DNA of 64,000 bases, from assembly GCA_965644295.1 (NCBI GenBank), contig CBFFRP010000219.1, positions 124,001 to 188,000 on the forward strand, in the 5' to 3' direction. This document shows positions 59,019 through 64,000 of this stretch, piece after piece (within the stretch, counting starts at the first letter, position 1; every line of letters begins with the position of its first letter). The stretch comes from Paraphysomonas bandaiensis. Lineage: Eukaryota; Chrysophyceae. Under the pieces are notes generated by a model, which did not search any database, had not been told where the DNA came from, and saw only the letters and a list, made by a program, of their open reading frames with translations. A program made the position numbers and the translations under genes.

Positions 59019-61664
59019 TCATGGTCTACTGCTCGAATATACTTTTGGTCTGTTTTTAACACAAGATATCATGGCCACAACTCCAGCACCAAGTAAAGGT
59101 ACGGTTGTATACTGAACCACTTTAGATTGAAAATCGGATATTTTTTCACCCAGCTCGAGTTCTGTCGCAATACTTGCAAAGTGAATACTTTTCGCAAGTT
59201 GATGTAGAGTATTTATTAGCGCAATAACCTAGAACACGATTCATGAATGTATAGTATTCGCAATTAATATATACGACTACCTCTTGACGCGACAAAAACT
59301 CCTTTAGTGGAACTTTTCCAAATTCTTCTTCTGGGGTAAGTAGAATTTTAATAGCTGTTCCAAGGCCAAGAATTTCCAGTTTTCCCCATACGCGACACTT
59401 TTCACATGTCACGCAGTCCATAATTCGACTGATGTTACGAAATCTGAAACGATGTAAAAATGTAATCAAAATTCACATAATGTGTAGCGGTAAACAAAAC
59501 CAGTCAAAAACACAGCAGTTCAGACAATGCTAGAAAGAGGATAATATTTGCGCTGTCTCACCTTTGTCTAAACTCTTCTCGAAGATCCAGAGGGTTCACT
59601 TCTTTCCAATACATTCCGTCGCTGCTGTATTTGTTTGAAGCCTAGAATGTCAACAAAATTATACCGAACCATCGCACAGATGTTAGCGGTCATGTTCACC
59701 ACACTTATCCGGAAAGGGCTTGAAAGTAAGCGCTTACCTGGAATAACGCTGACTCGTCAAATCCAGTTCTACATTGAGCAGCTGCTTCCAATGCCTGGTA
59801 AGGCAATTGGCTATTACCCCACCCCTGCAGATCATCCACGCCACTGCTCTTCCATACAGTCCTTGCTCCACCAGGATGCGGAGAATCAGAGGTCATACTT
59901 GTTTCCTTTAAGGAGGGAAGAGCCACAAGCTGCTTGATAAGATTTTCAACGACAGTCTTTTCCATGTCATCGCCAATAGAATAATCGTACTGAATAAGCA
60001 CATCAGAAGCCTTGGCAACAGCCCTTGCAACGAATAGAAACGCGAAATACAGGTTAGAAAGACGCTGAGGGTGAGCACCGACGGCCTTGATGAACATTGG
60101 AATATTGGGACCCCAGCGACCGGAACCACTGTAATCATATTCTGTACAAGAATGATGTAGAAAGTGAATAAAGCGAAAAGAATATCATACAGATATTGTC
60201 CTAAGATTCCAGGGAAAATATAAACATATTAAAAATACATACCATCAGGAGGATAATAGTAGTCGCGCGCAATTTGTGTAGAAATCGAACTTTGGAGACC
60301 ACTAATTAATCTAAACACAACAACATATTATGAGTGCCCCTTGTAATAAGTCAAGAGTGACGGTGTAGCAATGAAAATAGCGTTAAACAATATCCACGAC
60401 CGCAATGAAAGATTACTATAACCTGTAAAATGTCCGTTTTTCAAGGCATGTGTCCGTATCACCTCCACCGAAACAGTTTTCCTCCTGAATTGCTCTCCAC
60501 ACAAGTCTAGCTGATGGGCCTGAGTAGCCTAGGTACATATTATACAAAGAAATCAAGGTATAAATCTCTCGACAAAATACCAGTAAACTTCTCAGGATTC
60601 TTTACAAGGTTAACATATACACTGGTATTAGAATACGCAGTCTCTTCGGACATTTCTGTCCACTCCCAACGATCGGCCCACTGCTGAGCCGGGGTAACTA
60701 TCAGATGTTTAATACACAAGAATAAATTAGAAAACAAGACAGCAACCATGTAGCAGAACAACACACTATTTCAATAGCAATACGCAAAACAACAAACGAA
60801 TACTCTGTTACAGATATAGCATAGATACCACGAGTTCCATGTGCAGACGAATTAAAAATTGCTACACTGATAGCTTCGTTTCAGATACCTTCTTGCCGCC
60901 AACTTTCGGTTGGTCCATAGGCGGCTTCAGATATGCTACTCGTACTCTCTGGACTCACTTTTCCTAATCTGCCACTATTCGCTTTACCCCCTTCCTTGCC
61001 ATGATCCCCCGCTAATGATATCCACCCGTACTCGTCATCATCACTGCGCCCTTCGCCCCCTGACCCGATAATTTTTTGCTGTTCTTCAAGCCATGCTTTT
61101 GGGATCTCATCCTCCTCGCAAGGGCAGATAGAACATCCTTCATTGGTACACATTCCCCCATCGGTATCCCAGAATGGACAGGGCTTATCGAGATCAATTC
61201 GAAAATAGCGAAAAAATGGCCTACAGATAAAAACATAATTTAATAAAAGAGAAAAATGTCTGACAGAATGGTATGCACGATGCAACACGATATGCACAAT
61301 CTTGAAACAAGAAGCATGTCACAAACACAACACCCATAAGAAGAGAGGTGCCTTATGTGCATGTATGTGTATGTACGTGTAGCAATAGAGGCACCTTTCA
61401 GTTATATTTTGCAGCAAAGGAATAAAAAAATTCGCCACTGCGTCATCGACAGTCTCATACTCACAATTGCAGTCTGTAATCTGTCCATCTAACTTCTTCG
61501 TCTGCGGCATACAGCATATGATGAGAGTGTGTCGGCAGGTGTTTCTATGCAGTTACCTCACACAGCTGACACTTTAAGAAATCATACACTCCTGAGCTGC
61601 CGGCACCACTCATGCACAGCACAAGAATCAACTGAGTAATGCTATAAAGATTAGGTCGTCGCAT
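59019..61664 (-). CDS. ERO1: Endoplasmic reticulum oxidoreductin ERO1
   Basis: FAD-dependent thiol oxidase of the ER lumen that re-oxidises protein disulfide isomerase. 564 residues in ten exons: 61664-61557, 61501-61395, 61220-60889, 60697-60581, 60528-60423, 60310-60243, 60141-59738, 59641-59562, 59443-59281 and 59228-59019, phases closing. A signal peptide is encoded in exon 1 ([18 protein letters not shown]). Landmarks: [19 protein letters not shown]; the shuttle-cysteine loop starting CPFW at C86 with C96, C101, C104 and C106; [17 protein letters not shown]; the inner active site C454-E-K-C457 (with C451, spaced as in human C391/C394/C397); [17 protein letters not shown]; and a C-terminal [12 protein letters not shown] helix. 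A weakly hydrophobic stretch near the C-terminus ([15 protein letters not shown]) could anchor it to the membrane as in yeast Ero1. Confidence 0.97.
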
Positions 61665-62221
61665 GGTGTGTATTGGAAGTATATGGCGGGTGGAACAGAG
61701 TGCGTTGTGTCGTCATATCTAGAGCTGACTGCTGCGCTGCTGACACGTTGCGACGTACTTAACATACATACATACGGCTGTACGCCACTATACGGTCCAG
61801 TGCTGGATTCTTCTAGATTATACCTGTAGAAATACCCTATAGGAATACCTGTAGAAATACCCTATAGGAATACCTGTAGAAATACCCTATAGGAATACCT
61901 GTAGAAATGACCTATTGGAGAAACACGGTGAATTATATTGGGCTTTGGCTTGTCCGCTGACTGCACTTTTTATACAGGTTTTGAAACCCAGGGATTTTAG
62001 GAGCGAGTTTGTGTTTTTGGGGTATCTGACGATGGAAAGAATTGGAGTATACTGGTATTGTAGTATCTGCCTGTTGCCCTCTTGTGAAGGAGGAGCGAGT
62101 CCATGTCCAATGCACGACATGCTACTACTTCTACTTGTCGCGTTGTAATACGAAACACTCCAATCCCTGCAGCACTCTTGAGGTATAACGTGCCAGCTAA
62201 ACAATTCGCGTGTCTGCAGCA
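61665..62221. promoter_or_regulatory. Shared upstream region of ERO1 and the BIN4-like gene
   Basis: A 557-bp gap between divergent starts containing the 25-bp tandem repeat. Promoter role inferred from position. Confidence 0.45.
61821..61920. repeat. 25-bp tandem repeat, four units
   Basis: Units start at 61821, 61846, 61871 and 61896 (TACCTGTAGAAATACCCTATAGGAA class). The first three are identical and the fourth diverged. Each holds the palindrome CCTATAGG. It lies in the ERO1/BIN4 divergent upstream region. Confidence 0.93.
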
Positions 62222-63427
62222 ATGGATTCAGAGAGAAGCAGCGCTGGAGCATCCAGATACAAGCAGTCTCCCGCCCGAGTCAAAACACTTGACATACTTG
62301 CGAAAACCACCCCGCTGCAAGAGCAGTCCGTGAAGAACCTCATAAAATATTGCGAACTTGCGAGAGAGGAATGCGGTGAGGCCGCCACTATGACTGACGG
62401 TATTCAGTTTCTTGCCGCTCGGTATGAATGGGATGTCGATTCAAGGGAATCTGATTTCAAGGAAGCATGGCTCGCGTCAGAATCACCTCTAAAGCCGAAA
62501 ACTTCTGTTAGCAAGGAGCTGGGCAATTCTGTGGATATTGACGTGATGTCTGAGAATACTATTGACAGTAATAGGGTTAGTGCCCCGGTGTCATCAGTCG
62601 TAGAATGTGTAATTCAACGTGTTCTAGATATACCTTACCTTAAAGAAAGATAGTTTCACGAAGAACACTCTCCTTTGCCAAGTGAACGACCCTGGACTGC
62701 AAGTATTAGGTGATACGGGGGCTATTGGGCGACTCACAACAAGTGGTGACAAAAAGTCCATTACTGTTGACTTAAAAGGTAGATATTTGTATTTTGTCCT
62801 CTGTTGTATATATTAACAGTGATTTAATATTGTTTAGGGCGACAGTACACTGGGCAGTTGTATCCTGGTCCGACAGTTATGTTTATGAACACATCGCAAA
62901 TAGGCGCTAAAACAAGTAGCTCTGACAACAAGGTGAGAATATTACTTTCATGATGTGGCGTATTTTATGGGGTTGGTTGGACGGGAATGATATACAGGTG
63001 ACGGCAAAGATTGAAACTTTTACGAATGAATTCTGCCATTTAAAGTTCGATAGAGATCTAATGATAGATCTAGTTGGTACATATTCAGGTGATTACGTGG
63101 TTTCTTTTGCTTGGTGGATTGATATTGTTGGGCCCTTGAGGAAACACGCTATACTATGTAGAAAGTGTTTATTTTTTATACATTTCAGGTGACATGGAAT
63201 ATATACGTGGGCAAGATGATAGTGCTATGGACGCAAATTTGAGAACACCAAGTTCAACTCGTAAACGAAAGGGGAAAAATGAGGACGACGAAGGTAGTGA
63301 TGAAGAGCAATCTACTTCCAAGAGAAAAGTGAAGTCGAAGAACAATAATCCCAAAATTTCCACGATTACTCAAAAAGTTAAGAAAGGAAAGGGGCCTACT
63401 AAGAAGAGAAAGAGCACAAAGAAGTAG
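62222..63427 (+). CDS. BIN4-like DNA-binding subunit of the topoisomerase VI complex
   Basis: A 299-residue protein in five exons (62222-62567, 62650-62778, 62838-62932, 62998-63088, 63189-63427). An alternative first junction within a few bases is possible. The core after residue about 120 reads VLGDTGAIGRL, then ITVDLKGRQYTGQLYPGPTVMF and AKIETFTNEFCHL. It corresponds to the conserved block of plant BIN4/MID (SGDMGAVGRV, DLKGxxYKxxxVPSRT, AKVEAIMNDF). The C-terminal 80 residues are Lys/Arg-rich with acidic patches (KRKGKNEDDEGSDEEQ, KKGKGPTKKRKSTKK), fitting nuclear DNA binding. In plants BIN4 binds DNA and supports topo VI-driven endoreduplication. The other topo VI subunits are not in this window. 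Confidence 0.8.
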
Positions 63428-63906
63428 GTGTAGTATTGTGTAGTTGTGTCATAGCCAATATTCTTTAATGTGTATCAAGTCAAAGACGACCTTTGCATAT
63501 TTGTGCGTAAAAAATATAACTATTAATAATAAGCTTTGAGCTAGTTGCGTATTCTGATGGGTATTTGCTGGCTTGTGTTTGACTTGCGACATTGTTGTGC
63601 TGTGCGTATGTGCAGCAAAGTAATAGTGTGCATCTTACGATCTTACGTCCTGTCTAGAATCGTATAGTTGTTCCTGGTGGACAAAATAGGTGTAATTGCA
63701 GAAATATTTCTCACTGCAATTTGTAGATTTGTAGCAGCAGTATTGTACTTCGTCGTCATACTCGGACCACTAAGATAAAAACTAAAAACCATAGATTCAT
63801 GTTGTCCCATTGAATGTTTTATTCTTGATATGGCAAGTCTGGGAGTTAATACATTTGATGTAGCCTACCAACGTATGGATTAAAAAAAATTATTTGTATA
63901 GGACAA
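63428..63906. other. 3' flank of the BIN4-like gene
   Basis: AT-rich and non-coding; nothing further recognised. Confidence 0.6.
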
Positions 63907-63962
63907 ATGCTTAATTAGTCCTGACTCTTCAACGCCTATTGCTAATAATAAGACATTCACTA
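63907..63962 (+). repeat. Dispersed repeat family, 3'-end fragment (copy C)
   Basis: Matches the end of copy A (TTAGTYCTGMCTC ... AGACATTCACTA). Only the last 56 or so bases of the family are present here. Confidence 0.6.
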
Positions 63963-64000
63963 CTACTGTGCTGTCATGTGGATGTTAATATAGTTTCTTC

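Noticed and set aside
61887-62252. Overlapping frames on both strands upstream of BIN4
   Set aside because: They overlap the BIN4 start region and the tandem repeat, with no family features on either strand.

Overview
This window is nuclear DNA from a eukaryote. It is compact and AT-rich, with the standard genetic code and many short GT-AG introns (about 44-112 nt in the genes I resolved). The gene mix is a BIN4-type topoisomerase VI subunit, a hybrid histidine kinase, an RNF213-like giant AAA ligase, exportin-5, ERO1, RecQ, a Copia retrotransposon and a hAT relic. This suggests a free-living protist or alga. I cannot name the lineage from sequence alone.

Layout: RecQ helicase (minus, runs off the left edge) stands head to head with a BTB/KCTD-type protein (plus) across a TATG microsatellite. 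Next comes a complete Copia element (3519-8973) with identical LTRs and a 5-bp target duplication, then a gene-poor stretch holding copy A of a dispersed repeat. At 12.1-15.6 kb on the minus strand is a seven-exon sensor kinase with the order H-NOX, HNOBA, coiled coil, HisKA, HATPase, receiver. It is a soluble-guanylate-cyclase front end fused to a two-component kinase. The 16-20.3 kb part is accessory: a small unknown gene, two decayed Fic-domain relics, and a roughly 50% GC island with convergent ORFs of unknown origin.

From 20.7 kb come housekeeping-type genes: an S28 serine carboxypeptidase (minus), a DUF218 membrane protein (plus), an EamA-type transporter (minus), exportin-5 (plus, many small exons) and a PITH-domain protein (plus). 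A 785-bp hAT derivative with 8-bp target duplication follows. Then come a STK16/NAK-like kinase with a PH-like tail (minus) and a 16.9-kb, 19-exon RNF213-type gene (plus, 5330 codons before the stop). After a gap with repeat copy B, ERO1 (minus, 10 exons) and a BIN4 homologue (plus) are divergent. The right edge carries the end of a third repeat copy.

Exon models were built by hand and checked by reading-frame phase. For the H-NOX kinase, S28 peptidase, transporter, PITH protein, kinase, RNF213, ERO1 and BIN4 all phases close. The two strongest candidates for something undescribed are the single-chain H-NOX/HNOBA hybrid histidine kinase and the RNF213-type ligase, which has a U-box where animals have a RING and added Tudor-like and UBA domains.
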